Shown here: piece by piece, positions 1 to 8,430 of the stretch
Layout of the letters: every line of letters begins with the position of its first letter
How positions within the stretch are numbered: position 1 is the first letter of the stretch
Position numbers and translations under genes: made by a program
Assembly (NCBI RefSeq): GCF_000473085.1
Contig: NZ_AXBA01000006.1
Location: forward strand, 1-64,000
Source of the DNA: Azorhizobium doebereinerae UFLA1-100
Lineage (GTDB): Bacteria; Pseudomonadota; Alphaproteobacteria; Rhizobiales; Xanthobacteraceae
Length of the DNA: 64,000 bases
Direction of reading: 5' to 3'
Notes under the pieces: generated by a model
Seen by the model: the letters and a program-made list of their open reading frames with translations, nothing else
The model's database searches: none
What the model was told of the DNA's origin: nothing

Positions 1-207
1 AGGAACGCGCAGGCGGTCATCCCGTCCAATCCATCCCGCGCCAGGAAGCATAGCCTCGACAGGCACCTCTACGCTCAGCGCCACCTGATCGAATGCTGCT
101 TCTCCAAGCTCAAGCAGTTCAGGCGTGTCGCGACCCGCTTCGAGAAGACCGCGCGAAACTACCTCGCCATCGTCACAATCGCTGCCATCGTCCTGTGGAT
201 CAGGTAA
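1..207 (+). mobile_element. IS5-family transposase, C-terminal end cut by the window edge
   Basis: The frame is open from base 1 to a TAA at 205-207 and encodes 68 residues. It carries the conserved end of IS5/IS427-type DDE transposases: an LIE motif with the likely catalytic glutamate, then F-x-K-L-K and a VATRFEKTARN block, ending in a hydrophobic tail. The fragment starts in phase at the edge, so most of the element lies outside the window. Whether it is intact cannot be judged. The terminal inverted repeat just after the stop could not be identified. Confidence 0.85.
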
Positions 208-221
208 CTGTCCACACCACC

Positions 222-275
222 TAGAGCACGTTCCGTTCAAATGGCATCGCCATTTGAACGGTAAAACGTTCTCTA
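222..275. repeat. Palindromic intergenic repeat, copy 1
   Basis: A TAGAG...CTCTA-framed element whose core (233-261) is a perfect inverted repeat: 13-base arms CCGTTCAAATGGC/GCCATTTGAACGG around a three-base loop. The same palindrome, with one arm mismatch, recurs at 49536-49564. It looks like a REP/RIME-type dispersed element of Hyphomicrobiales genomes. No protein is encoded. Confidence 0.8.
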
Positions 276-284
276 TCAAAGTGT

Positions 285-336
285 TAGAGGGTGATTCACC
301 GATCAGATTGAGTCAATCTGATCGGATCACGCTCTA
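285..336. repeat. Palindromic intergenic repeat, copy 2 (different core)
   Basis: This copy lies ten bases after copy 1 and has the same kind of frame (TAGAGGGTGATTCACC at the left, CACGCTCTA at the right). Its core differs: arms CCGATCAGATTG/CAATCTGATCGG at 299-310 and 314-325 with loop AGT. The left flank almost matches the left flank of the copy at 49522, while the core does not. The family therefore looks like a constant frame carrying interchangeable palindromes. Confidence 0.75.
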
Positions 337-346
337 AGCGGGGACG

Positions 347-368
347 GGCGCGAGGTGATCCTCGCGCC
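347..368 (-). terminator. Hairpin downstream of gpmA
   Basis: Perfect 9-base arms GGCGCGAGG/CCTCGCGCC around TGAT, nine bases past the gpmA stop. No clear T-run follows, so it is a probable but not classical intrinsic terminator. Confidence 0.55.
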
Positions 369-376
369 GAGCCCGG

Positions 377-997
377 TCAGATCAGCAGGTCGCGCTTCTC
401 GGTCACGGTCGCGTCCGGGCCGAGCCGGTAGACGATGGGCGCGCCGGTGGCGAGTTCGCGCTTCATGATGCCGGCCGGGCTGAGCTTCTCCAGCACCATC
501 ACCAGGGCGCGCAGCGAGTTGCCGTGCGCGGCCACCAGCGTGCGCTCGCCGCGCAGCACGCCCGGCAGGATCTCCTGCACGAAATAGGGCAGGGTGCGGG
601 CCACAGTGTCCCGCAGGCTCTCGCCGCCGGGCGGCGGCACGTCATAGGAGCGGCGCCACACGTGCACCTGCTCCTCGCCGAATTTCGAGCGGGCATCGTC
701 CTTGTTCAGGCCGGAGAGCTCGCCGTAGTCGCGCTCGTTCAGGGCGGGGTCGGCGATGGTCTTCAGGCCGGTCAGGCCCATCTCGCCCAGCACGAGGGCG
801 CAGGTGCGCTGCGCGCGGGTGAGGGCCGACGTATAGGCGATGTCGAAGGACAATCCCTCCGCCGCCAACAGGGCGCCCGCGCGGCGCGCCTCGGCGACAC
901 CCTGCTCCGTCAGGTCGGGATCGCGCCAGCCGGTGAAGAGATTCTTGAGGTTCCACTCGCTCTGTCCGTGCCGGACGAGGACGAGAAGCCGGTCCAT
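377..997 (-). CDS. gpmA: 2,3-bisphosphoglycerate-dependent phosphoglycerate mutase
   Basis: This 206-residue cytoplasmic enzyme interconverts 3- and 2-phosphoglycerate in glycolysis and gluconeogenesis. The RHG motif with the phosphorylated histidine is at residues 9-11. The NERDYGEL block carries the catalytic Glu88, and the second active-site histidine is H158 (AAHGNS). The length fits the short alphaproteobacterial form rather than the roughly 250-residue enterobacterial one. It is the last gene of the minus-strand block running from 4.7 kb, 180 bases after dapB, and is followed by a hairpin. The 180-base gap (998-1177) shows no further gene. Confidence 0.95.
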   Translation of the reverse strand: MDRLLVLVRHGQSEWNLKNLFTGWRDPDLTEQGVAEARRAGALLAAEGLSFDIAYTSALTRAQRTCALVLGEMGLTGLKTIADPALNERDYGELSGLNKDDARSKFGEEQVHVWRRSYDVPPPGGESLRDTVARTLPYFVQEILPGVLRGERTLVAAHGNSLRALVMVLEKLSPAGIMKRELATGAPIVYRLGPDATVTEKRDLLI

Positions 998-1177
998 GGG
1001 CGTGATCCTTGCGTGACGCGAGGGCGCCGGCGGCCCGGCCGGGCGCGGCGTCCCTCAAACAGGAAGCCGGCGACACATATCCGAGCGCCGGCGAAAACTC
1101 AAAGGCGGCCCAGGATCGCAGGTGCCGGCGGGCTCATGCCACGGGCCTGGTCCTTGATCGCTCCGGGCGGGCCTCGC

Positions 1178-1990
1178 TCAGTCCGTGATGCCGAGCACGT
1201 CGGCCATGGAATAGAGACCCGGCTCGCGGCCCTTGGCCCACTTGGCAGCGGCCAGCGCGCCATTGGCGAAGATGCTGCGGTCCTCAGCCTTGTGCACCAG
1301 TTCGATGCGCTCGGACGGGCCGGCGAAGATCACCGCATGCTCTCCCACCACGGAGCCGCCGCGCAGGCTGGCGAAGCCGATGTCGCCGGGCCGCCGGGCG
1401 CCGGTGTGGCCGTCCCGCGCCTTCACCGTCCAGTCGGCAAGGCTCACCCCGCGACCGGCGGCCGCAGCCTCGCCCAGCAGCAGGGCGGTGCCGGAGGGCG
1501 CGTCTACCTTGCGGGCGTGGTGCATCTCGACGATCTCGATGTCGAACTCAAGGCCGAGCGCCGCCGCCGCGCGACGGGTCAGGGCGGCGAGCACGTTGAC
1601 GCCGAGACTCATGTTGCCGGACTTCACCACGGCGGTGCGGCGGGCGGCGGCCTCGATGGCCGCATTCTCCGCCGCCGAGAAGCCGGTGGTGCCGATGACG
1701 ACGGGAATGCCCGCCTCGGCCAGCCGCTCGGCGAGGCGCACGGAGGCGGCCGGGGAGCTGAAGTCCACCACCGCGTCGGTGCCGTTCAGCGTGCCGGCGG
1801 CATCGCTCTCCACCGTGATGCCGGTGGGCTTCAGCCCGGCGAGGACGCCGGCGTCCTCGCCCAGATGGCTGCTGGCGGAATGTTCCAGCGCGCCGACCAG
1901 GGCGAAGCCGTCGCCCTTGATGACCGCGCGCAGCAATTCCTGGCCCATGCGGCCGCCGGCTCCGTTGATGACCACGCGCAGATCGGACAC
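1178..1990 (-). CDS. dapB: 4-hydroxy-tetrahydrodipicolinate reductase
   Basis: This 270-residue enzyme reduces 4-hydroxy-tetrahydrodipicolinate with NAD(P)H in the lysine/diaminopimelate pathway. The N-terminal nucleotide-binding motif GAGGRMG is at residues 10-16. The catalytic segment EMHHARKVDAPSGTA places His157, His158 and Lys161 in the active site. The start is GTG, preceded by a strong GGGAGAAGG ribosome site. It lies 50 bases downstream of the DUF1330 gene and upstream of gpmA. The dapB-gpmA order is common in Hyphomicrobiales (from memory). Confidence 0.96.
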   Translation of the reverse strand: MSDLRVVINGAGGRMGQELLRAVIKGDGFALVGALEHSASSHLGEDAGVLAGLKPTGITVESDAAGTLNGTDAVVDFSSPAASVRLAERLAEAGIPVVIGTTGFSAAENAAIEAAARRTAVVKSGNMSLGVNVLAALTRRAAAALGLEFDIEIVEMHHARKVDAPSGTALLLGEAAAAGRGVSLADWTVKARDGHTGARRPGDIGFASLRGGSVVGEHAVIFAGPSERIELVHKAEDRSIFANGALAAAKWAKGREPGLYSMADVLGITD

Positions 1991-2040
1991 GTGAACCTTC
2001 TCCCTAGGTGTTGGCGACGGGCCGGATGGCTCCGGCGGGG

Positions 2041-2673
2041 TCAGCCTGGTTGCGGGCCGTCATAGCCGGGGATGACGAGAAGGTCCGCTTCCGATACCGC
2101 CTGGCGAATGGCCAGGGCCTTCTGGTAGAGCGGCGAGCGATAGCATGCGAGCGCCGTCTCCACATCGGGAAAGCGCATCACGACGTTTCGGCCGCGCGCC
2201 GTCCCCTCGACGATCTCGATCCGCCCGCCGCGGGCGAGGGGGCTGCCGCCGTAGGCGGCCGTGGCTTCGGTGGCGAGGGCGGCATAGGCCTTGTAGCGTT
2301 CCGGGTCGCGCACTGCGACGCGCACGACCCAGTAGCCGGGCGCTGTCGCATCAGTGGGGGGCGGCGGCACCGGGGCGCCTTCGAGCACGATCACGTCGGC
2401 GGTGGAAAAAGGGCGGCGCAGGGCGATGGCCGCCTGATAGGCGGGGTCGCGGTAGGCGGCGAGCGCCGCATCGAAGCTGGGGAATTCCACCACCACGTTG
2501 TGGGATCGCGTCCGCCCTTCCATGGCGGTGAAGGGGCCGCCCCGCACGACGAAACGTCCGCCATGGGCGGCGATCGGCGGGCCGTTGGCGCGCCGATAAG
2601 GCGCGCAGGCTTCCATGTCCGGCACGTCGATGGCGGCCACCCAATAGCCTTTCGGCGTCGGTTCCTGAGCCAT
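2041..2673 (-). CDS. Tandem DUF1330 protein
   Basis: The 210 residues consist of two DUF1330 (ferredoxin-like alpha/beta) domains in tandem, each opening with a GYWV motif and each containing an NVV..FP strand followed by an A..Y..P.Y helix. Most family members have a single domain. No catalytic residues are known for the family, and its function is unknown. There is no signal peptide, so it should be cytoplasmic. It sits 54 bases after pyrF and 50 before dapB on the same strand and is probably cotranscribed. The two repeats have diverged clearly from each other, so the duplication looks old. Confidence 0.85.
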   Translation of the reverse strand: MAQEPTPKGYWVAAIDVPDMEACAPYRRANGPPIAAHGGRFVVRGGPFTAMEGRTRSHNVVVEFPSFDAALAAYRDPAYQAAIALRRPFSTADVIVLEGAPVPPPPTDATAPGYWVVRVAVRDPERYKAYAALATEATAAYGGSPLARGGRIEIVEGTARGRNVVMRFPDVETALACYRSPLYQKALAIRQAVSEADLLVIPGYDGPQPG

Positions 2674-2726
2674 GGTCTCCCCCCTTGCTTCCGGTTCCGT
2701 CCGGCTCTCTGTCTGGGCGCACCCCG

Positions 2727-3437
2727 TCAGCCGAGGGCCAGCGCCAGTTCTTCCAGGATCGCCTGCGCCGCAGCCGAAGGATCGGCGGCTTCCGTGATCG
2801 GCCGGCCGACGACAATGCGGTTGGCCCCGGCGGCGATGGCGGCGCGGGGCGTGGCGATGCGCTTCTGGTCGCCCACGTCGGCCCCGGCGGGCCTTACGCC
2901 GGGCGTGACGATCTGGAAGCCGCTCCCCGTGGCCGCCCGGACCATGGCGGCGTCGGTCGGCGCGCAGATGACGCCGGCGATGCCGGCCTCCTGCGCCTGG
3001 AGCGCCCGGCGGCGCACCGTTTCCTCGACGCCCTGGGCATAGCCTGCGGCGGCGAGGTCCGCCGCGTCATAGGAGGTGAGGACCGTGACGCCGAGTACCT
3101 GGAGGGCGCTGCCCTGGGCGCCCCGGGCGGCGGCGGCCATCGTCTGAGGATAGGCATGGACCGTGAGCAGCGCGACGCCGCGCTCGGCGGCGGCCGCGAC
3201 GGCCCGCTCCACGGTGTTGCCGATGTCGTGCATCTTGAGGTCGAGAAAGATCTTCTTGCCGGCCTCGATCAGGTCGGCGGCCAGGTCGAGGCCGCCGCCG
3301 ACGGTGAGCTCAAGGCCGATCTTGTAGAAGCTTACCGCGTCGCCCAACTGCCAGACCATGGCCTCGGCCGCTGCGACATTGGGGAAATCGAGGGCGACGA
3401 TCAGGCGGTCGCGGATGTCGGCGGAAATGTCGGTCAC
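2727..3437 (-). CDS. pyrF: Orotidine 5'-phosphate decarboxylase
   Basis: This enzyme of 236 residues makes UMP from OMP, the last step of de novo pyrimidine synthesis. The diagnostic DLKMHD motif (residues 66-71, catalytic Lys68) follows a [10 protein letters not shown] strand. The C-terminal phosphate-binding segment reads TPGVRP...[11 protein letters not shown]. The GTG at 3437 is chosen over an upstream in-frame start because it places the first strand at the usual distance. It also forms a GTGA overlap with the stop of the upstream phosphatase-like gene, implying translational coupling. Confidence 0.95.
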   Translation of the reverse strand: MTDISADIRDRLIVALDFPNVAAAEAMVWQLGDAVSFYKIGLELTVGGGLDLAADLIEAGKKIFLDLKMHDIGNTVERAVAAAAERGVALLTVHAYPQTMAAAARGAQGSALQVLGVTVLTSYDAADLAAAGYAQGVEETVRRRALQAQEAGIAGVICAPTDAAMVRAATGSGFQIVTPGVRPAGADVGDQKRIATPRAAIAAGANRIVVGRPITEAADPSAAAQAILEELALALG

Positions 3438-4015
3438 GGGAGCGGAGCCTCTTCCAGGGAGCGCCAGCGGTCCGGCGCGTCTGTGGCGGTCTGACGGAAC
3501 CAGCATCCGCCACCCACCGGCGGCTGGTCATGGGCACGGGAAATGGTCTGGCCGGCGAGATGGCAGAGCAGCAGCGTGCCCACCCCGCCATGCCCGACGA
3601 AGAGGGTCGGAGTGCCCGGGGCCTCGGCCAGGGCGAGCCGCACGCCGCGGACGATGCGGTCCTGGGCATCCACCGCCCGCTCCCAGCCGCGCGCACTGTG
3701 CTCCGGATCGGCGAAGAAGGCGTTGGCCACCTGCTGGAATTCCGCCTCCGGCAGATAGCCGGTGGCGGAGCGGTCGTTCTCGTGCAGGCCGGGCCGTACC
3801 TCCTCCACCAGGCTCAGGGCGGCGGCGAGGATGGCGGCGGTCTCCCGCGCCTTGGCCTCGGTGGAGGACACCACGCGGCCGTAGGCCATCAGCGCCGGCT
3901 CCCGGGCGAAGGCCTCGGCGCGGGCGCGCCCCTGCTCGGACAGGCCCCAGTCGGGAACCGGCACCGCCGGGTCGATCCGGACCTGGGGATGGCTCACATA
4001 AAGGAAGGGGGTCAT
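3434..4015 (-). CDS. Histidine phosphatase superfamily protein with altered RHG motif
   Basis: This 193-residue protein resembles phosphoglycerate-mutase-like phosphatases: an early strand with a histidine, an [11 protein letters not shown] block, and a second histidine motif VGHGGVG near residue 153. The usual RHG triad reads SHP (residues 8-10). The phospho-accepting histidine is kept but the phosphate-binding arginine is missing, so activity is uncertain. The ATG at 4015 was chosen because the fold begins there; a longer frame reaches 4159 but overlaps the upstream methyltransferase. Its stop overlaps the pyrF start by four bases. Confidence 0.8.
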   Translation of the reverse strand: MTPFLYVSHPQVRIDPAVPVPDWGLSEQGRARAEAFAREPALMAYGRVVSSTEAKARETAAILAAALSLVEEVRPGLHENDRSATGYLPEAEFQQVANAFFADPEHSARGWERAVDAQDRIVRGVRLALAEAPGTPTLFVGHGGVGTLLLCHLAGQTISRAHDQPPVGGGCWFRQTATDAPDRWRSLEEAPLP

Positions 4016-4082
4016 GGCCGGGCCCCGCGACCACTGCGCGCCGGGCCTCGGCCCGGTGGCTTCAGGGGTGGAATGCAGCGCC

Positions 4083-4691
4083 TCAGGCGGTCGGGCGGCG
4101 ATAGGCCCACACGCGCGCGGGCGGCAGGTTCCACCACACGCGCGGCGAACGCTCGCCATGGATCTCGCCGGGCTTCAGCGGCACCGGGGAAACCACCGCA
4201 TAGGTGAACTGCACGAAGGGCGCGCCGGGGCGCGACAGATCGAAGGCCTCGTTCACCATGCGGTCGCGTTCCTGCGGCGACTTGGTGAAGAGCGGCAGCG
4301 ACGAAATGGTGCCCACCGCCGGCACGTCCAGGCGGCCGTGCAGCGTGTCATAGAGCGCGTAGGCGTCGCCGTGGATCACGGTCACGCCGGGATAGCGCTT
4401 GCGCAGCAGCCCGCAGAACTCGCGATTGTATTCGATGAGCACTAGGCGCTCGGGCGCGAAGCCGCGGGCCAGGAGCGCCCGGGTCACGGGTCCGGTGCCG
4501 GGGCCGAGTTCGATGACCGGCCCTTCCAGGCGCGGATCGAGATAGCTCGCCATCATCTTGGCGAGCGCTCGCCCGGACGGCGACACGGCGCCCGTCTTGA
4601 GCGGGCTCTGGAACCAGGATTGCAGGAAGCGCATCTCGTCATTGAGATGGGGCTTCACGGACACGCCGCGACGATGCGGGGATTGGAGCAT
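4083..4691 (-). CDS. Class I SAM-dependent methyltransferase, phospholipid N-methyltransferase type
   Basis: About 202 residues with SAM-binding motif I VIELGPGTGPVTRALL and a following acidic strand LVLIEYN. The N-terminal FLQSWFQSPLKTGAVSPSG segment is typical of the small soluble PmtA-like enzymes that methylate phosphatidylethanolamine toward phosphatidylcholine in rhizobia. The gene probably heads the minus-strand block through to gpmA. The ATG at 4691 with an upstream GGAG is preferred; a GTG at 4727 lacks a ribosome site. The substrate is inferred from family resemblance, and a different methyl acceptor cannot be excluded. Confidence 0.75.
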   Translation of the reverse strand: MLQSPHRRGVSVKPHLNDEMRFLQSWFQSPLKTGAVSPSGRALAKMMASYLDPRLEGPVIELGPGTGPVTRALLARGFAPERLVLIEYNREFCGLLRKRYPGVTVIHGDAYALYDTLHGRLDVPAVGTISSLPLFTKSPQERDRMVNEAFDLSRPGAPFVQFTYAVVSPVPLKPGEIHGERSPRVWWNLPPARVWAYRRPTA

Positions 4692-4759
4692 TCGGTCGGC
4701 TCCGGCCAGGGACAAGCAAACGGTCACTGGCGATTAGACGGGAACGGACACCGGGTCAA

Positions 4760-4789
4760 GGCGCCCCTGACGGAAGCCGTCGGGGCGCC
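4760..4789 (-). terminator. Hairpin downstream of galU
   Basis: Arms GGCGCCCC(T)GACGG and CCGTCGGGGCGCC pair around AAG with one bulged base, 18 bases past the galU stop. It separates galU from the methyltransferase gene downstream. Confidence 0.6.
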
Positions 4790-4806
4790 GCACGTCTGCC
4801 TTTAAG

Positions 4807-5694
4807 TCAGGCGTTCAGGAAGTTGCCCAGCTCGGCGCGGAATTCCGGTGCGATGTCCGGCCGCGAGAGGGCATAGGCCACGTTGGCCATGAGGAAGCCG
4901 ATCTTCGAGCCGCAGTCATAGACCGCGCCATCAAAGCGCACCGAGAAGAAGCGCTCGCGTTCCATCAGCTTCAGCATGGAATCGGTGAGCTGGATCTCGT
5001 TGCCCGCGCCCTGCTCCTGCTTCGCCAGCAGGTCGAAGATGGTCGGCTGGAGGATGTAGCGGCCGGAAATGGCGAGGTTGGTGGGCGCCGTGCCCAGGGC
5101 CGGCTTCTCCACCATCTGGGTGATCTCGTTGCCGCAGGCGCCGACTTCCTTGCCAACGCCGACGATGCCGTACTGGTTGGTCTGGTCGTCCGGCACCTCA
5201 TAGACCGAGACGACGTTGCCGCCGGTGCGGTTGAAGGTCTCCACCATGCTGGTGAGGCAGCCCTTGCCGTTGCCGTTGGGCAGATGGAGCATGTCCGGCA
5301 GCAGCAAAGCGAAGGGCTCGTCGCCGATCAGGTCGCGGGCGCACCACACCGCATGGCCAAGGCCGAGGGGGAGCTGCTGGCGGGTGAAGGATGTGGTGCC
5401 GGCCTTGGGCGTGTCGCGGTCGAGCTGCGCCAGTTCCTTGGTCTTGCCGCGGTCGGCCAGGGTCTTCTCCAGCTCAAACTGGCGGTCGAAATGGTCCTCG
5501 ATGACCGCCTTGTTGCGGCCGGTCACGAAGACGATGTGCTCAATGCCGGCGGCCACCGCCTCGTCCACCACGTGCTGAACCACCGGGCGGTCCACCACGG
5601 TCAGCATCTCCTTCGGCACCGCCTTGGTGGCGGGCAGGAAGCGCGTACCAAGGCCGGCGACCGGCAGGATGGCTTTGCGGAGCGGCTTGGGCAT
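4807..5694 (-). CDS. galU: UTP-glucose-1-phosphate uridylyltransferase
   Basis: This 295-residue nucleotidyltransferase forms UDP-glucose from UTP and glucose-1-phosphate. The N-terminal signature [18 protein letters not shown] is complete, followed by the [16 protein letters not shown] block and the VEKPALG segment. The ATG at 5694 is chosen over a TTG two codons upstream. It is divergent from galE across a 186-base region with an inverted repeat. Together the two genes supply UDP-glucose and UDP-galactose for surface polysaccharide. A terminator-like hairpin follows. Confidence 0.95.
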   Translation of the reverse strand: MPKPLRKAILPVAGLGTRFLPATKAVPKEMLTVVDRPVVQHVVDEAVAAGIEHIVFVTGRNKAVIEDHFDRQFELEKTLADRGKTKELAQLDRDTPKAGTTSFTRQQLPLGLGHAVWCARDLIGDEPFALLLPDMLHLPNGNGKGCLTSMVETFNRTGGNVVSVYEVPDDQTNQYGIVGVGKEVGACGNEITQMVEKPALGTAPTNLAISGRYILQPTIFDLLAKQEQGAGNEIQLTDSMLKLMERERFFSVRFDGAVYDCGSKIGFLMANVAYALSRPDIAPEFRAELGNFLNA

Positions 5695-5787
5695 GGGCAA
5701 ACACCGTAGGTTTCGGAAGGTCAGGACGGGGTTGGTAACACAGGTCAGATGTCAGCGGCAAAACAACGGCGAAGCTCGAAAATAGTT

Positions 5788-5807
5788 GCAAAACAAATGC
5801 GTTTTGC
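5788..5807. promoter_or_regulatory. Inverted repeat between galU and galE
   Basis: Perfect 7-base arms GCAAAAC/GTTTTGC separated by six bases, in a locally AT-rich stretch of the galU/galE divergent region. Its position fits an operator or promoter element for either gene. No regulator is identified. Confidence 0.35.
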
Positions 5808-5880
5808 CGGTGCGCCGCATGGATTGACGGGCTGTTCCCGCTGCCGCAGTTTCTCCGGCGACAGCCAAGGAGGACGGTAC

Positions 5881-6867
5881 ATGGCGGTGCTGGTTACGGG
5901 CGGGGCAGGCTATATCGGCAGCCACATGGTGCTCGCCCTCGTCGATGCCGGCGAGCCGGTGGTGGTGCTGGACAATCTGTCCACGGGCTTCCGCTGGGCG
6001 GTGCATCCGAACGCCACCTTCATCGAGGGCGACGTGGCCGACGGCGCCTTGGTGGCCCGCATCGTCGCCGAGCACGAGATCACGGCGGTGGTGCATTTTG
6101 CCGCGCGCATCGTGGTGCCGGATTCGGTCGCCGATCCGCTCGGCTATTATTACGCCAACACCGTGAAGACCCGCGCCTTGCTGGAGGCGGTGGTGGCCGC
6201 GGGCGTGCCGCACCTGATCTTCTCCTCCACCGCCGCGGTCTACGGCATGGTGGGCAACGAGCCGGTGGCCGAGGATGCGCTGCTCTCGCCCATCTCGCCC
6301 TACGGCCGCTCCAAGCTGATGAGCGAATGGATGCTGGAGGACACCGCGGTGGCCTTCCCGCTGCGCTATGTGGCGCTGCGCTATTTCAACGTCGCTGGGG
6401 CGGATCCCGCCGGGCGGTCGGGCCAGTCCACCGCCGGCGCCACCCACCTCATCAAGGTCGCCTGCGAGACCGCGCTCGGCAAGCGGTCGGGCATGTCGGT
6501 CTACGGCACCGATTATCCGACCCCGGACGGCACCTGCCTGCGCGACTACATCCATGTCAGCGACCTGGTGGCGGCCCATCTCGATTCGCTGATCTACCTC
6601 AGGCAGGGCGGCGCCAGCGCGGTGTTCAACTGCGGCTACGGGCGCGGCTATTCCGTGCTGGAGGTGATCGACACGGTGAAGTCCGTGTCGGGGGTGGATT
6701 TCTCCGTCACCTATGCGCCGCGCCGTCCGGGCGATCCTGCCGCCATCGTCGCCAAGGCGGAGAAGATCCGCGGCACGGTGGGCTGGACGCCCCACCTCGA
6801 CGATCTTCCCACCATCGTGCGCAACGCGCTCGACTGGGAGCGCGGCCTCGACCGGCGGCGCAACTGA
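5881..6867 (+). CDS. galE: UDP-glucose 4-epimerase
   Basis: This 328-residue extended SDR interconverts UDP-glucose and UDP-galactose. The NAD-binding motif GGAGYIGSH starts at residue 7. The catalytic YGRSK places Tyr141 and Lys145, with an SSTAAVYG serine/threonine strand before it. The C-terminal GYGRGYSVLEVI segment is typical of GalE. The ATG at 5881 follows a consensus AGGAGG; an upstream in-frame ATG at 5749 would add a tail that is not conserved. It is divergent from galU. Confidence 0.94.
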   Translation: MAVLVTGGAGYIGSHMVLALVDAGEPVVVLDNLSTGFRWAVHPNATFIEGDVADGALVARIVAEHEITAVVHFAARIVVPDSVADPLGYYYANTVKTRALLEAVVAAGVPHLIFSSTAAVYGMVGNEPVAEDALLSPISPYGRSKLMSEWMLEDTAVAFPLRYVALRYFNVAGADPAGRSGQSTAGATHLIKVACETALGKRSGMSVYGTDYPTPDGTCLRDYIHVSDLVAAHLDSLIYLRQGGASAVFNCGYGRGYSVLEVIDTVKSVSGVDFSVTYAPRRPGDPAAIVAKAEKIRGTVGWTPHLDDLPTIVRNALDWERGLDRRRN

Positions 6868-6873
6868 GCCCGC

Positions 6874-6912
6874 CGCCTCCGGTCCCGCAGTTGTGAGCGG
6901 ATGCCGGAGGCG
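6874..6912 (+). terminator. Hairpin downstream of galE
   Basis: Outer arms CGCCTCCGG/CCGGAGGCG (6874-6882 and 6904-6912) enclose an inner CCGC/GCGG pair, starting seven bases after the galE stop. No T-run. Confidence 0.5.
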
Positions 6913-7026
6913 ACCGTGGCACAAACTTGCCTTACGTTAACCCTGGCGCAACCATATTCGCTGCCCATTAGCCTGGAGGACCACCGGGCCGCGGCATGCC
7001 GCGGCAAAAAGGGCGGAGCGATTGCG

Positions 7027-8391
7027 GTGACCAAGACCGATACGACCACGACGACGACGGGGAACTGCGGGCCGACCGCCAAGGGCGGATGGGCGGCGGC
7101 CTTCGCGGTGGCTGCCTCGGTGTTCGCCATCGTTCCGGCCGGCGCGCAGGCGCAGACCACGGGCTCCATCTTCCAAGGTTTCCAACCCTTCCAGGCGCCG
7201 CAGCCGGCCGCCCCCGAGCGCGCCGGCCATCCGCTGATGCAGCCCGAGGCGATCGCCCAGGCGCAGGCCAACTTCCCGAACTGCATCGCCGCCATGCAGC
7301 CCCTGGCCCAGGCCAAAGGCGTCTCGCCGGCGAGCTACGCGCGCCTGACCGCCGGGCTGGAACCCGACATGAAGATCATGGACTTCATGGACAGCCAGCC
7401 GGAATTCTCCAAGGCCCTCGGCGACTACGTCACCATGCTGGTGAGCGAGAACCGCGTCACCAAGGGCAAGGAGATGCTGGCCAAGTACAAGCCCATCTTC
7501 GATCGCGTTGAGAAGGCCTTCGGCGTCGACCGCTACGTGGTGGCGGCCATCTGGGGCATCGAGACCAGCTACGGCGACCCCAAGGGCATCGGCGGACGCT
7601 CGGTGCTGCGGTCCACGGCGACGCTGGCCTGCATCGGCCGCCGGCAGGATTATTTCCGCGACGAATACCTCGCCACGTTGCAGATCATCGACAAGGGCGA
7701 CGTTCCCGCCGACCACATGAAGGGCTCCTGGGCCGGCGCCTTCGGTCCGACCCAGTTCATGCCCACCTCGTTCCAGCGCTATGCGGTGGATTTCGACGGC
7801 GACGGCCACCGCAACGTGGTGGATTCCATCCCGGATGTGATCGCCTCCACCGCCAACAACCTCAAGCTCGACGGCTGGCAGTTCGGCCAGACCTGGGGCT
7901 ATGAGGTCGAGTTGCCGGCGAACTTCGATTATCGCTACGTGGACCGCACCAAGCGCTATTCGCTCGGCCAGTGGGCTTCGCTCGGCGTCCGCCGGGCCAA
8001 CGGGCAGGCCTTCCCGCGCTCCACTGACACGGCTTTCCTCCTGCTGCCCGCCGGGGCCAAGGGGCCGGCCTTCCTGATGCTGCCGAACTTCGGCGCCATC
8101 CTGAAGTACAATCCGGCGGATGCTTATGCGCTGGCCATCGGCCATCTGTCCGACCGGCTGCGCGGCGGTGGCAATTTCGTCCAGGCCTGGCCGGCGGAGG
8201 AGCGGGCGCTGAGCCGCACCGAGCGCATGGAGTTGCAGACCCGCCTGGTCCAGATGGGTTACGACATCGGCACGGTGGACGGCGTCCTCGGCCAGAAGAC
8301 GCGCGTGGCGGTGCAGAACTTCCAGGTGCGCGCCGGCCTGGTGCCGGACGGCTACCCCAATGTCGAGGTGCTCCAGCGGCTGCGGCAATAG
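7027..8391 (+). CDS. Lytic murein transglycosylase, MltB-like, with peptidoglycan-binding domain
   Basis: This 454-residue envelope enzyme cleaves the glycan strand of peptidoglycan to form 1,6-anhydroMurNAc ends. A hydrophobic segment with AQAQ (about residues 19-41) is a signal peptide. The SLT_2 domain carries the catalytic Glu179 in IWGIETSYG, then the GSWAGAFGPTQFMP block typical of MltB. Residues about 399-454 form a PG_binding_1 domain (LVQMGYDIGTVDGVLG). The GTG at 7027 is chosen since it directly precedes the export signal and has an upstream GGAG. It runs convergent with the sensor kinase gene. Confidence 0.9.
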   Translation: MTKTDTTTTTTGNCGPTAKGGWAAAFAVAASVFAIVPAGAQAQTTGSIFQGFQPFQAPQPAAPERAGHPLMQPEAIAQAQANFPNCIAAMQPLAQAKGVSPASYARLTAGLEPDMKIMDFMDSQPEFSKALGDYVTMLVSENRVTKGKEMLAKYKPIFDRVEKAFGVDRYVVAAIWGIETSYGDPKGIGGRSVLRSTATLACIGRRQDYFRDEYLATLQIIDKGDVPADHMKGSWAGAFGPTQFMPTSFQRYAVDFDGDGHRNVVDSIPDVIASTANNLKLDGWQFGQTWGYEVELPANFDYRYVDRTKRYSLGQWASLGVRRANGQAFPRSTDTAFLLLPAGAKGPAFLMLPNFGAILKYNPADAYALAIGHLSDRLRGGGNFVQAWPAEERALSRTERMELQTRLVQMGYDIGTVDGVLGQKTRVAVQNFQVRAGLVPDGYPNVEVLQRLRQ

Positions 8392-8404
8392 GCGCGACGC
8401 CGGA

Positions 8405-8420
8405 GCCGGCGCGCGCCGGC
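8405..8420. terminator. GC palindrome between convergent genes
   Basis: A perfect 16-base palindrome GCCGGCGCGCGCCGGC within the 39-base gap between two convergent genes. It could form a hairpin on either strand, but it has no separate loop and no T-run, so the assignment is tentative. Confidence 0.35.
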
Positions 8421-8430
8421 GGCTTCGGCC

